Assembly: GCA_964343605.1 (NCBI GenBank)
Contig: CAYFKJ010000007.1
Location: forward strand, 62,001 to 126,000
From: CAYFKJ01 sp964343605
GTDB lineage: Bacteria > Pseudomonadota > Alphaproteobacteria > UBA2966
Reading direction: 5' to 3'
DNA: 64,000 nucleotides
How positions within the stretch are numbered: the stretch's first letter is position 1; the number at the start of each line of letters is the position of its first letter. Made by a program: the position numbers and the translations under genes. The notes below the pieces were generated by a model. That model was given only the letters and a program-made list of their open reading frames with translations. It was not told the origin of the DNA and ran no database searches. Shown piece after piece: positions 16,656 to 25,621 of the stretch.

Positions 16656-17456
16656 ATGAGCGCGATGAGTGAAACGGAAGAGGCCCCCGTCCTTCTGCGG
16701 CAGGATGACGGCGGCATCACCACCCTGACCCTCAATCGGCCAGGCCAATACAACGGCCTGTCCGAGGCCATGCTGGGCGCGCTGGAGGCTGAAATCGCCG
16801 CCATCGCGGAAGACAAGTCCGTCCGCATCGTCGTTCTGGCGGCGGCGGGCAAGGCCTTTTGCGCCGGCCACGACCTCAAGGAAATGCGCGCCAACCCCAA
16901 CCAGGACTACTACGAAACCCTGTTCAAACGCTGCAGCGCCATGATGACCTCGTTGCTGCGCTTGCCCCAACCGGTCATCGCGCGCGTTCACGGCATCGCA
17001 ACGGCGGCGGGCTGCCAGCTTGTTGCGACGTGCGACCTGGCCGTCGCCTCGGAGGATGCCAGTTTCGGCACGTCGGGCATCAATGTCGGCCTCTTCTGCA
17101 TGACGCCGGGCGTGGCGCTGTCGCGCAACGTCAACCGCAAGAAAAGCTTCGAAATGCTGTTCACCGGCGACATCATACCCGCCGCTGACGCTCTGGAAGC
17201 CGGTATCGTCAACAGCGTGGTGCCGGCGGATCAACTCGACACCGAAATCGGCGTATTCTGCGAAAAAATCCTGGCCAAGTCGCAGGCGGCGATCGAGGCC
17301 GGAAAGCAGGTCTATTACCGCCAGCTTGAGATGGGCATTTCGGACGCCTACGAGTTCGCCAGCGAGAACATGGCGCGGAATATGATGTTCCACGATGTCG
17401 GCGAGGGCATCGACGCCTTTATCGGAAAACGCAAGCCGGTGTGGCGTCACGAATGA
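16656..17456 (+). CDS. Enoyl-CoA hydratase/isomerase family protein (paralogue 2)
   Basis: 266 residues. AFCAGHDLKEM near residue 70 and VHGIATAAGCQLVATCDLA near 113 are the crotonase oxyanion-hole segments. It shares the second of these and VYYRQLE-type C-terminal sequence with the protein at 2241-3041, so the two are paralogues. Its stop overlaps the next gene by four bases (ATGA), showing translational coupling to the CoA-binding protein. The substrate is unknown. Confidence 0.92.
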   Translation: MSAMSETEEAPVLLRQDDGGITTLTLNRPGQYNGLSEAMLGALEAEIAAIAEDKSVRIVVLAAAGKAFCAGHDLKEMRANPNQDYYETLFKRCSAMMTSLLRLPQPVIARVHGIATAAGCQLVATCDLAVASEDASFGTSGINVGLFCMTPGVALSRNVNRKKSFEMLFTGDIIPAADALEAGIVNSVVPADQLDTEIGVFCEKILAKSQAAIEAGKQVYYRQLEMGISDAYEFASENMARNMMFHDVGEGIDAFIGKRKPVWRHE

Positions 17457-17971
17457 GCACAGCGGACCTCCCCCCCTCCGCGGATCATGAAAACTATCCG
17501 GATCCGCTGATCCGGCGCATCCTCGAAGAAACTAAGACCATTGCCATGGTCGGCGCCTCGGCCAACTGGAAGCGGCCCAGCTACTTCGCCATGAAGTACC
17601 TGCAGGGTAAGGGCTTCCGCGTCATTCCCGTCAACCCGCGCGAGGCCGGCAACGAAATCCTCGGGGAGACCTGCTACGCCGAACTGGCCGACATCCCGGA
17701 CGATGTCGATATGGTCGACATCTTCCGTGCTTCCGAGGCCGCCGGGGAGATCTCCGACCAGGCCATCGAGATCGGCGCCAAGATCGTTTGGATGCAGCTC
17801 GGTATCCGCAATCCGGCCGCCGCCGAACGCGCCGAGCAGGCCGGCCTCACGGTCATCATGAACCGCTGCCCCAAAATCGAATACGGCCGGCTTTACGGCG
17901 AACTCGGGTGGGGCGGCATCAACACAAAAATCATATCCAGCAAGCGGCGGAAAATATCAGACAGAAAGTAG
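17453..17971 (+). CDS. CoA-binding domain protein (YccU-like)
   Basis: 172 residues from ATG 17453, which overlaps the hydratase stop. The Rossmann fold signature TIAMVGASANWKRPSYFAMKYL near residue 30 and the end GLTVIMNRCPKIEYGRLYGELG are typical of the CoA-binding family related to succinyl-CoA synthetase alpha. Members bind CoA or acyl-CoA, mostly without a proven reaction. Coupling to an enoyl-CoA hydratase fits acyl-CoA handling. Confidence 0.9.
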   Translation: MSTADLPPSADHENYPDPLIRRILEETKTIAMVGASANWKRPSYFAMKYLQGKGFRVIPVNPREAGNEILGETCYAELADIPDDVDMVDIFRASEAAGEISDQAIEIGAKIVWMQLGIRNPAAAERAEQAGLTVIMNRCPKIEYGRLYGELGWGGINTKIISSKRRKISDRK

Positions 17972-17980
17972 GCGTTAGTC

Positions 17981-19270
17981 ATGACCGACAATCACAGTGA
18001 ATTCGACTTCGAAACGCTGGCCATTCACGCCGGTGCCGCCCCCGACCCGGTCACGGGCGCCCGTACGACACCGATTTACCAGACGACGTCCTACGTCTTC
18101 GACGACGTCGACCACGCCGCCTCGTTGTTCAACCTGCAGACCTTCGGCTACATATACTCGCGTCTGACCAACCCGACTGTCGCGGTGCTTGAGGAGCGTG
18201 TCGCGGCTCTGGAAAATGGACGGGGCGCCGTTGCCGCCGCCTCCGGCCACGCCGCACAGTTGCTGGCGCTCTTCACACTCATGGAGCCGGGCGATGAATT
18301 TATCGCCGCGCGGAACCTCTACGGCGGTTCGGTCACGCAGTTCACGCACAGCTTCAAGAAATTCGGCTGGAGCTGTCATTTCGTCGATCCCACGGATCCG
18401 GAAAATTTCCGTGAGGCCATGACGCCGAAGTGCAAGGCGATCTTCGTCGAGAGCCTGGCCAATCCCGGCGGCATCATCGTCGATCTTGAGGCCGTGGCCG
18501 CCATCGCCCACGAGGCCGGCATTCCCCTGATCGTCGACAACACGATGGCCTCCCCCTACATTTGCCGGCCCTTCGAGTGGGGCGCCGACATTTCCATCCA
18601 CTCCATGACCAAATTCCTGGGCGGTCACGGCAATTCCATGGGCGGGATCGTCGTCGAATCGGGCAAGTTTGACTGGGCGCAGAACGACAAGTTCCCCGCG
18701 CTCACCACGCCGTCGCCTTCCTACCACGGCATGGTTTTCTACGAGACTTTCGGCGATTTCGCCTTCACTATGAATGCCCGGGCGGAAGGATTACGCGATC
18801 TGGGCCCTGCCCTCTCGCCGACCAACGCCTTCAATATCCTGACCGGCATCGAAACCCTCGCGTTGCGCATGGAGCGCCATGTCAGCAACGCCCGGGCCGT
18901 CGCCGAATACCTTGATGCCCATCCCAAGGTGGAATGGGTTTCATATGCCGGCCTGCCCTCCAGCCCCTTCCACGATCTCGCCAAAAAGTACACGCCCAAA
19001 GGGCCGGGGTCGGTTTTCACCTTCGGCGTCAAGGGCGGCTTCGAGGCGGGCGTGCGGGTGGTCGAGGCCTGCGAGTTGTTCTCCCACCTCGCCAATATTG
19101 GCGATACCCGCAGCCTAATCATTCATCCGGCATCGACGACCCACCGGCAATTGACGGAGGAGCAGCTCATCGCGGCGGGCTCGGGTCCGGACGTCGTCCG
19201 GCTTTCCGTCGGCATCGAGGGTGAAAAGGATATTATCCGGGATCTGGATCAGGCCCTCGATCAGGCCTGA
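17981..19270 (+). CDS. metY: O-acetylhomoserine aminocarboxypropyltransferase (sulfhydrylase)
   Basis: 429 residues, the length of MetY rather than the shorter MetB/MetC group. FETLAIHAGAAPDPVTGART opens the protein, and the PLP lysine lies in SIHSMTKFLGGHGNSMGG near residue 213. The enzyme makes homocysteine from O-acetylhomoserine and sulfide. It begins nine bases after the CoA-binding gene, so it is probably in the same transcript. No SAM riboswitch is visible, since there is no room for one. Confidence 0.93.
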   Translation: MTDNHSEFDFETLAIHAGAAPDPVTGARTTPIYQTTSYVFDDVDHAASLFNLQTFGYIYSRLTNPTVAVLEERVAALENGRGAVAAASGHAAQLLALFTLMEPGDEFIAARNLYGGSVTQFTHSFKKFGWSCHFVDPTDPENFREAMTPKCKAIFVESLANPGGIIVDLEAVAAIAHEAGIPLIVDNTMASPYICRPFEWGADISIHSMTKFLGGHGNSMGGIVVESGKFDWAQNDKFPALTTPSPSYHGMVFYETFGDFAFTMNARAEGLRDLGPALSPTNAFNILTGIETLALRMERHVSNARAVAEYLDAHPKVEWVSYAGLPSSPFHDLAKKYTPKGPGSVFTFGVKGGFEAGVRVVEACELFSHLANIGDTRSLIIHPASTTHRQLTEEQLIAAGSGPDVVRLSVGIEGEKDIIRDLDQALDQA

Positions 19271-19279
19271 CGAATTGGA

Positions 19280-19492
19280 TTAGCGAACGCCGGGCGGCTG
19301 TTTTACGCGCGCCTTCGTGATTTCGTCCCACTTCCTGTCGCGGTCGACGCATTTATCGAATTCCGCGGTGCCCTGCTTGAATCCCGTGCGCAGACACTTC
19401 TCCTCGTACCAGGTCGTTTGGCCCTGGGCGCAACCGGCCAGAACGGCGGCGACGATCAGTCCGGGTAGAATGGTTTTCGATGCGGATTTCAT
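19280..19492 (-). CDS. Small predicted lipoprotein
   Basis: 70 residues from ATG 19492 with GGGGAG just upstream. The signal ends in the lipobox VLAGC near residue 20, so the mature part is about 50 residues with two more cysteines (EEKCLRTG and FDKCVDRD) that could pair. No family recognised; the spacing of the cysteines resembles many short envelope lipoproteins of unknown role. Confidence 0.75.
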   Translation of the reverse strand: MKSASKTILPGLIVAAVLAGCAQGQTTWYEEKCLRTGFKQGTAEFDKCVDRDRKWDEITKARVKQPPGVR

Positions 19493-19611
19493 GGCACTCC
19501 CCACAAGTACGCCTACTTGGCCGCAGCCGGAATATTGATAGACTAGCTCATGAAAGCGGCCCCCGGAACCAACGTTTTCTTGATTAACATCAGCGCTAGG
19601 GAACGACGATC

Positions 19612-20967
19612 ATGAACCTTCATAGACTGCTCGGCCAGCGCGCCGAAGACGGCAACCCGGTCACCGTCGCCCTAATCGGCGGCGGTAAGTTCGGCTCGAT
19701 GTTCCTGGCTCAGGCCCGGCTCACCACCGGCCTGCAGGTTGCCGCCGTGATCGATTTGATACCGGAAAACGCCCGCAGGAACCTGCTGGCGACGGGCTGG
19801 TCGGCCGAACAGTTCGGGGCGTCCTCCCTGGCCGATGCACTGAATTCGGGCGGCACGTTCGTCACCGACGATGCATCGAACGTCATCGCATCGGATGGCG
19901 TCGAGGTCGTGGTCGATGCCACGGGCAGTCCTGCAGCCGGCATTCGACATGTCCTCATGTGCTGCGAACACGGCAAGCACATCGTCATGGTCAACGTCGA
20001 AGCCGACGCGCTGGCGGGACCGCTGCTGGCCCGGCGGGCTGAGGAAGCGGGCATCGTTTACTCGCTGGCCTACGGCGACCAGCCGGCGCTGATCTGCGAA
20101 CAGGTCGACTGGGCCCGCGCCATCGGCTTCAAGGTGGTCTCGGCAGGAAAAGGCACGCGCTATCTCCCGGCATTCCATCAGTCCACGCCGGACAACGTCT
20201 GGGACAACTACTACGTTTCGGCCGAGATCGCCGAGCGCGGCGGCATGAACCCGAAGATGTCCACGAGCTTCATTGACGGCACCAAGTCGGGAATCGAAAT
20301 GACGGCCGTCTGTAACGCCACGGGCCTAACGCCGCAGCCGGACGGCCTGAGCTTCCCGCCGGTGTCCTGCTACGACCTGGCCGAGGTGCTGAAACCGAAA
20401 TCCGCCGGCGGCAGTCTCAGCCACGCGGGCACGACGGAGGTCATATCGTGCCTCAACCGAGACGGCACGGACGTCGAACATCACCTGCAGATGGGGGTTT
20501 ACGTGGTCGTCGAGGCCGACAACGAATACGTCTCCAACTGTTTCGAGGAATACCACTTGCTGCACGATTCCACGTCGCGCTACTCGGCGCTTTACCGGCC
20601 GACCCATTTGATCGGTTTGGAACTCGGCATTTCCGTCGCCTCGGTCGCGCTTAGGGGCGAACCGACCGGCGCGCCGACAGGGTTCCGTTCCGACGTCGTC
20701 GCAACGGCCAAGCGCGACCTCAAGGCCGGCGAGATCCTAGACGGCGAAGGCGGGTTCTGCGTCTGGGGCAAGCAGATGCCGGCGCAGGATAGTGTTTCCA
20801 TGGGCGGCCTGCCGCTGGGGTTAGCCCACGACGTCAAGCTAAAGACTCCCATCAAGCAGGGCCAGCAGGTGCGCTGGACCGACGTCGACATCGACGAGAC
20901 TTTGGAGGCCGTGCGCTTCCGGCGTCAGATGGAACAGGCGTTTTCGGCAGCGGAGGCCGCCGAGTAG
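19612..20967 (+). CDS. SAF-domain NAD(P)-dependent dehydrogenase-like protein
   Basis: 451 residues. The N-terminal Rossmann fold reads VTVALIGGGKFGSMFLAQA near residue 18, then VVVDATGSPAAG near 100, as in homoserine-dehydrogenase-like proteins. The C-terminal 100 residues, from ATAKRDLKAGEILDGEGG, form an SAF domain like those of sugar-acid dehydratases and antifreeze proteins. Such proteins are often mislabelled as flagellar FlgA because of the SAF domain. The substrate is unknown; branched sugar acids are a guess from family neighbours. It is convergent with an MFS gene. Confidence 0.85.
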   Translation: MNLHRLLGQRAEDGNPVTVALIGGGKFGSMFLAQARLTTGLQVAAVIDLIPENARRNLLATGWSAEQFGASSLADALNSGGTFVTDDASNVIASDGVEVVVDATGSPAAGIRHVLMCCEHGKHIVMVNVEADALAGPLLARRAEEAGIVYSLAYGDQPALICEQVDWARAIGFKVVSAGKGTRYLPAFHQSTPDNVWDNYYVSAEIAERGGMNPKMSTSFIDGTKSGIEMTAVCNATGLTPQPDGLSFPPVSCYDLAEVLKPKSAGGSLSHAGTTEVISCLNRDGTDVEHHLQMGVYVVVEADNEYVSNCFEEYHLLHDSTSRYSALYRPTHLIGLELGISVASVALRGEPTGAPTGFRSDVVATAKRDLKAGEILDGEGGFCVWGKQMPAQDSVSMGGLPLGLAHDVKLKTPIKQGQQVRWTDVDIDETLEAVRFRRQMEQAFSAAEAAE

Positions 20968-20973
20968 ATCTCC

Positions 20974-22176
20974 CTATTCCGCCGGCACGGGGACGGCTTC
21001 GCGCTCGGACGGCAGCAGCGTCGCGGCCAGTCCGGCCACCCCTGCGAAGCCCATCATGACGAAGAACAGGGCGTCCAGGCTGCCGGTCATGCCGTGCAAC
21101 GCGGGAACCAGCGAAACGCCGATGGAACTGACGCCGAGCGTCAGCACGAACTTAGCGCCGAACACGCGGGCCCGCCAGGCCAACGGCGTATAACGCGCCA
21201 GTAAGGTGTTCTCCGCGGGCTGGCCCAGAACGCTCAGGCTCACCATCAAGGCCGCTGCGGCGATCAGGATGGGGTTGTTCAGCGACCAGGCCACCAGCAT
21301 GACCGGCACCTGGATCAGCAGGCTGAAGACGTAGACCGATTTGAGGCGGAAGCGTTCCGCCAGTTCGCCGCCGATGACCTGCGCCACGGCGGCGCAGATG
21401 TAGGCGATGGTGACGAACCCGCCGACGCCAAGGGCGCTGATGTCGCCGTCGGCGAACATGCCGCCGAGACGTTCGTCGAAAATCTTTGGCAGTCCGACCG
21501 AGGTGGCCTGGTAGACCATGCCGGTGCTGACGACGGTCAGGGCCAGAACCATGAACGAGCGGCGCATGTCGCCCGTGCTCGAGGCCGGATGCGGCCGGCG
21601 GTCCGTCTCCGCTTCAACGATCAATCCCCGGCGCATGGCCATGACGAAGAAAACACCGGTCAGCAGACTGACGGCGCCTGGCACGACAAAGGCGGCGCGC
21701 CAGCTCCAGAAATCGGCCAATCCGCCCGCGACGATAGCCGCCAGTGCAGTGCCAAGGCTGCCGAACACGCCGTTCAGGCCGAGCGCCCGGCTGGGGTTGA
21801 CGGCGTTCTTGACGAGCCAGGGAATGCCTACCGGATGATAGATGGCGGCAAACACGCCCATGGCCGTGAGACCGATCAGGAGGCCGGCGGTTCCAGACGA
21901 CAATCCGGTGAAAATCGCTGCCGCGCCCAAGCCGATAAACATCACGCCCATCATGCCGGGCGCACTCCAACGGTCGCCGAGCCAGCCGGCGGGAAGTGCC
22001 GCCGCGCCGAACATGACGAAGCCCGGCACCGAAAGCCATTGCAGGTCGGCGTAAGATAGCCCCCACTCGCGCTCCAGCACCAAAACCACCGTGGCGTACA
22101 GAAGGATGAAAAGGTGCGAATAAGAGTGCGCGACGCAGGAAAACCCAAGCGTCAGATTGTTGGAATGCCGAGTCAT
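20974..22176 (-). CDS. MFS transporter
   Basis: 400 residues with about twelve hydrophobic helices. GWLGDRWSAPGMMGV after helix 2 is the MFS loop motif, and a basic linker (RRGLIVEAETDRRPHPASS) divides the halves. The N-terminus HSYSHLFILLYATVVLVL resembles the fosmidomycin-resistance branch. The substrate is unknown. It ends seven bases from the SAF dehydrogenase stop on the other strand. Confidence 0.88.
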   Translation of the reverse strand: MTRHSNNLTLGFSCVAHSYSHLFILLYATVVLVLEREWGLSYADLQWLSVPGFVMFGAAALPAGWLGDRWSAPGMMGVMFIGLGAAAIFTGLSSGTAGLLIGLTAMGVFAAIYHPVGIPWLVKNAVNPSRALGLNGVFGSLGTALAAIVAGGLADFWSWRAAFVVPGAVSLLTGVFFVMAMRRGLIVEAETDRRPHPASSTGDMRRSFMVLALTVVSTGMVYQATSVGLPKIFDERLGGMFADGDISALGVGGFVTIAYICAAVAQVIGGELAERFRLKSVYVFSLLIQVPVMLVAWSLNNPILIAAAALMVSLSVLGQPAENTLLARYTPLAWRARVFGAKFVLTLGVSSIGVSLVPALHGMTGSLDALFFVMMGFAGVAGLAATLLPSEREAVPVPAE

Positions 22177-22269
22177 GCGCCGACATTATCGACACCGGCG
22201 CGCCGTGTCACGCCCGCCCCCGACATGGCGGATATGCAAATTTGGCGGGGCGGTCAGGCCCCATCCGAA

Positions 22270-22953
22270 CTACGGCTTCGTGCCGAGTATGATTTGCTTG
22301 GACCGGCCGCTGTCATTGAACTCAACCAGAATTTTTTCAAGTTTGGGAACCAGCCGGCGGTGTTTGACGTTCAGGTAGTGGTAGAGCGTGACGACCTCAA
22401 GGGGCGGTTTGATGGCCGAGAGGTGCTCGAATTCGGTTTCCAACCTTTCCGCATCGGACGTCAGGGTGATGCCGAAATCCACGCGGCCGCCATTGACCAA
22501 CCTTGCAACGGCAGTCGCATCCTTTGCCCGAACGGCATTCATCCCCCGGGTTCGAACATCCAGGAATTTGTACCCTCTCGGATAGGCGATCCGATGCTTG
22601 CCGATTTCCTCCCACGAACTCAACCAGTGCTTTGACGTTTTGGCCACGATGGCAGACATACTGAGCGCATAAATCGGCTCCTCGACCCGGACAAGATTGG
22701 GATATTCCCTTTCCACACCGATGACCCGACCCATCTCGGCGTCGGAGACACCGGAATTCACTTCCGCAAGGCTTCGCTTGGCCGGACGGATCACAAACTC
22801 GAGGTCATGGCCCATTTGGGCATAGGCCTCGGTTAGGAGCCGGGCGACCACCGCCGAATCCAAGAATTCCGGTGAAGAAATCTTATAGGTCTTGGCATCG
22901 GCCGGAAGGGCCGCCGTCAGGATCAGAAGCGCGAGCGCGAGCAGAATCGGCAC
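22270..22953 (-). CDS. Orphan periplasmic substrate-binding protein (SBP_bac_3-like)
   Basis: 227 residues from GTG 22953. That start has GGGGGG upstream, gives a good signal peptide (PILLALALLILTAALPADA) and avoids running into the GST gene, so it is preferred over the much longer frame. GHDLEFVIRPAKRSLAEVNSG is typical of short amino-acid-type binding proteins found without permease genes. No transporter is adjacent. A comparable orphan is at 61658-62413. The ligand is unknown. Confidence 0.78.
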   Translation of the reverse strand: MPILLALALLILTAALPADAKTYKISSPEFLDSAVVARLLTEAYAQMGHDLEFVIRPAKRSLAEVNSGVSDAEMGRVIGVEREYPNLVRVEEPIYALSMSAIVAKTSKHWLSSWEEIGKHRIAYPRGYKFLDVRTRGMNAVRAKDATAVARLVNGGRVDFGITLTSDAERLETEFEHLSAIKPPLEVVTLYHYLNVKHRRLVPKLEKILVEFNDSGRSKQIILGTKP

Positions 22954-23038
22954 GGTGCCCCCCGGCTTGCAGTGACGTGTCACCGCAACGCTAACGTCAA
23001 TTGTACGCGGACGGAAGGGTCGTATTGAAACCGGCGGA

Positions 23039-23740
23039 TCAGCAACAGCCGCTCTTGGAGGGCTGGTCATCCGCAAGGGAATCATCGGGATCGCCGCCGC
23101 GGCCGAGGTACGTTTCCTCGGAGAGATAGAATTTTGCGAACGCCTCATCGAAATCGGGCGCCACGGATTTTTCCGCCAATCCGGTAGCCATCATGTTTCC
23201 TTGCCAGGCTTTCAGCCTGGGGCGGTCGCCGATGAAATCGTAGCCCGTGTTCTTCTCGACGATATCGGCGCGATGCAGCAGCGTCAGCCAGGCGATATCG
23301 ACCATGCCGAGCGAGTCTCCGTTGAAATACGGCGTATCCCCCAACTGACGTTCGATCTTGTCGAAAGCCTGGCCCAGTTTTTCACTGCGTTCGCCAAGTG
23401 TGGGTCCGTCGGGACTGCGTTGGGCCCCGCACTGGACGAGGTAGTTCTTGGAGGCAAGGTAGCTCCAGGCCCGGTTGGTGGCCTTTTCCTCGGGCGATAG
23501 GTCCGGCTGCAGCGCCGGATAGGCTTCGTCGAGGTACTCCACGATGGCGTCGGACTCGAACAGGGCCGTCCCATGGTCGGTAATCAGAACCGGCACCTGG
23601 CCGTTGGGCGAAATGTCGAGGAACCATTGCGGTTTATCGCTCAGGCTTATGAATTCGATCTCGTAAGTGATTTTCTTCGCCTCGAGCATCGCCGTGACGC
23701 GTTGAACGAAGGGGCAAATCTTGAAACTGACGACTTTCAT
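23039..23740 (-). CDS. Glutathione S-transferase family protein with C-terminal Cys-Cys
   Basis: 233 residues from ATG 23740. The thioredoxin-fold domain has KICPFVQRV, with a CPF motif in the position of the catalytic thiol in omega/beta-like GSTs, then SPNGQVPVL and FESDAIVEYLDEAYP for glutathione binding. The helical domain follows. The last residues, QPSKSGCC, add two cysteines not usual for the family. It is divergent from an ArsR regulator that also ends in a cysteine cluster, so thiol or metal(loid) chemistry is plausible. Confidence 0.88.
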   Translation of the reverse strand: MKVVSFKICPFVQRVTAMLEAKKITYEIEFISLSDKPQWFLDISPNGQVPVLITDHGTALFESDAIVEYLDEAYPALQPDLSPEEKATNRAWSYLASKNYLVQCGAQRSPDGPTLGERSEKLGQAFDKIERQLGDTPYFNGDSLGMVDIAWLTLLHRADIVEKNTGYDFIGDRPRLKAWQGNMMATGLAEKSVAPDFDEAFAKFYLSEETYLGRGGDPDDSLADDQPSKSGCC

Positions 23741-23812
23741 GGGGCGGCTCCACGGGCTTCCGAGCGATCGATTAGGCCTTGGTGATAATGATTGAATGGT
23801 ATATAAACCCAT

Positions 23813-23834
23813 TATCTCAACATTTCAAGAGATA
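23813..23834. promoter_or_regulatory. Candidate ArsR operator
   Basis: TATCTC at 23813-23818 is repeated inverted as GAGATA at 23829-23834, ten bases apart, with a further AA...AA symmetry inside. It ends seven bases before the arsR-like start codon and lies in the divergent GST promoter region, as an autoregulatory site for both genes would. Confidence 0.5.
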
Positions 23835-23841
23835 TTGAATT

Positions 23842-24171
23842 ATGGATGAAAAACAAGCTCTCGGCATGCTCGGCGCCCTCTCCCAGGAGACCCGATTGCG
23901 CATCGTCCGCTACCTGGTTCAACGCGGCGACATGGGCGCATCCGCGGGCGACGTGGGCCAACACGTCAACGCCACGTCCTCGCGTGCGTCGTTTCACCTG
24001 TCAACGCTGGAAAATGCCGGTGTGATTTCATCCGAGCGGCGCTCGCGCCACATTATCTATCGTGCGGATCTGACGAACATTGGCGGCGTGATTTCGTTCC
24101 TGCTGAACGACTGCTGCGGCCGCCACCCCGACATTCAAGCCTGCTGCGGCATTCCCGGTGAGGGCTGTTAG
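23842..24171 (+). CDS. ArsR-family transcriptional regulator with Cys-rich tail
   Basis: 109 residues. The winged helix reads LSQETRLRIVRYLVQRG, then VNATSSRASFHLSTLENAGVI as recognition helix and SERRSRHIIYRADL as the wing. The tail has NDCCGRHPDIQACCGIPGEGC, with five cysteines, like the metal- or arsenic-binding tails of this family. It probably represses the divergent GST gene and itself, released by a thiophilic metal(loid) or an electrophile. The inducer is inferred, not known. Confidence 0.9.
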   Translation: MDEKQALGMLGALSQETRLRIVRYLVQRGDMGASAGDVGQHVNATSSRASFHLSTLENAGVISSERRSRHIIYRADLTNIGGVISFLLNDCCGRHPDIQACCGIPGEGC

Positions 24172-24187
24172 TCGGCGTGTGATCCCC

Positions 24188-24490
24188 CTACTCCGCAAGC
24201 CGCTCCATCAGCGGGGTGCCGTCGTAGACTTCGTGATCCTCGATAAGTTCGGTTTCGATCTCGGAAAAATAGCGATCCAACTGGGTTTCGCGCTCATGCT
24301 TTAGGGGCGTGGCGCAGTAACACGTCTCCGTCCAGCGGATATAACCGTCCTCGGCGACCCGGGCGCGCTCCATCGACGCCACGATCTCGGCGCCGTCCGG
24401 TCGCTGACGGGCGATCGAACCGTCGGTTAAGGCCTTGTGAAATTCGGCCGCCTTATCGGGGATCAACTTGGCTCTGACTGCGTAGATCAT
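24188..24490 (-). CDS. Conserved hypothetical protein
   Basis: 100 residues from ATG 24490 with GGAG nine bases upstream. IYAVRAKLIPDKAAEFHKALTDG at the start and YFSEIETELIEDHEVYDG at the end suggest a small alpha-beta barrel (ferredoxin-like) domain, as in many stress or monooxygenase-like small proteins. I cannot name the family. It is convergent with the ArsR gene. Confidence 0.65.
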   Translation of the reverse strand: MIYAVRAKLIPDKAAEFHKALTDGSIARQRPDGAEIVASMERARVAEDGYIRWTETCYCATPLKHERETQLDRYFSEIETELIEDHEVYDGTPLMERLAE

Positions 24491-24571
24491 TTGAAACTCC
24501 AAATCTCGGATCAATGATCAATGAGCGCTTTAGATTATCACTCCGCGCAGGCGATTGAAACGTGGACGGGT

Positions 24572-25516
24572 TCAGGCGACGCCGTCCGTCCCCGCACCGC
24601 AGACGATCGCGGCGAGCGTGGTATCGGCGGGGTACGAAACGACGCCGGAATGCAGAGCGGCAAGGGCCGCGGCTCCTGACATCTCGGCGGCGATGCCCAT
24701 CTCGAACCAGAGCCAGCACGCCGCCTCCCGCATTTGATCGTCGGTGACGAGAACGATGTCGTCAACGAGTTCCTCGATGATGGAGAAATTGAGCTCGGCG
24801 CTGCGTTTCGGAGCCAATGTATTGGCCGCCGTTTCGATGGCCTCGAGCGTGACCAGTTCCCCGGCGTCGCGGGAATTCCTCAGCGTCGGCGCGCCCACGG
24901 CTTCGACGCCGATGACCCGTGCGTCGGGCTTCATCGCCTTCACCGCCGTCGCCACGCCCGAGATCAAACCGCCGCCGCCGATGGCTACCAGAACGACCTC
25001 GATATCCTTCGCCTGTTTCATCATTTCACGGCCCACGGTGCCCTGCCCGGCGATGACGTGAGGGTGGTTGAAGGGGTGGAGATAGGTCATGCCTTCGCGC
25101 TCGGCCCGCGCCAGCGCCGCCTCGTTGGCATTGTCGAAATCCAACCCCTCGATGATGACTTCGGCCCCCCACTCGCGTAGCTTCTCCGCCTTTTCCGCTG
25201 GCGCGCGCTCGGGCAGATAGATGACGGCGCGAGCGCCGGACGCCCTTGCCGCATAGGCGACGGCCAAACCGTGATTGCCGCCGCTGGCGGTGATGACCCC
25301 CCGCTTGAGCGCCGATTCGTCAAGCTGGAGCAAGGCGTTGTTGGCGCCGCGGGGCTTGAACGAACCCGTGACCTGCAGACATTCCAGCTTGAGCAACAGC
25401 CGGCCCCCGTGCACCGGATTCCGGAGGAACCTTGTGCGCAAGCACGGCGTTCGCCGTACCCGGTCCTTGATGCGTTCGGCGGCATTTTCAATATCGTCGA
25501 AACTGGGTGCGGTCAT
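24572..25516 (-). CDS. Threonine dehydratase-like PLP enzyme (fold type II)
   Basis: 314 residues from ATG 25516 (GGGGG just upstream); the frame extends far upstream but that part is not homologous. The PLP lysine is in TGSFKPRGANNAL near residue 51, SGGNHGLAVAYAA follows, and GGGGLISG binds phosphate. No regulatory ACT domain is present, so it is the short catabolic threonine/serine dehydratase type or a related racemase/dehydratase. It is divergent from the D-amino-acid dehydrogenase-like gene, suggesting amino-acid catabolism. Confidence 0.9.
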   Translation of the reverse strand: MTAPSFDDIENAAERIKDRVRRTPCLRTRFLRNPVHGGRLLLKLECLQVTGSFKPRGANNALLQLDESALKRGVITASGGNHGLAVAYAARASGARAVIYLPERAPAEKAEKLREWGAEVIIEGLDFDNANEAALARAEREGMTYLHPFNHPHVIAGQGTVGREMMKQAKDIEVVLVAIGGGGLISGVATAVKAMKPDARVIGVEAVGAPTLRNSRDAGELVTLEAIETAANTLAPKRSAELNFSIIEELVDDIVLVTDDQMREAACWLWFEMGIAAEMSGAAALAALHSGVVSYPADTTLAAIVCGAGTDGVA

Positions 25517-25621
25517 TGATCCCCCGTTCATATCTCGCTGGTTTATGGCGACCTTGGCCTTAGAATACCGCTGACGATACCCGGTTTCACCGTGATTGCC
25601 ATCCGGAGTGGAGAAATCCGC

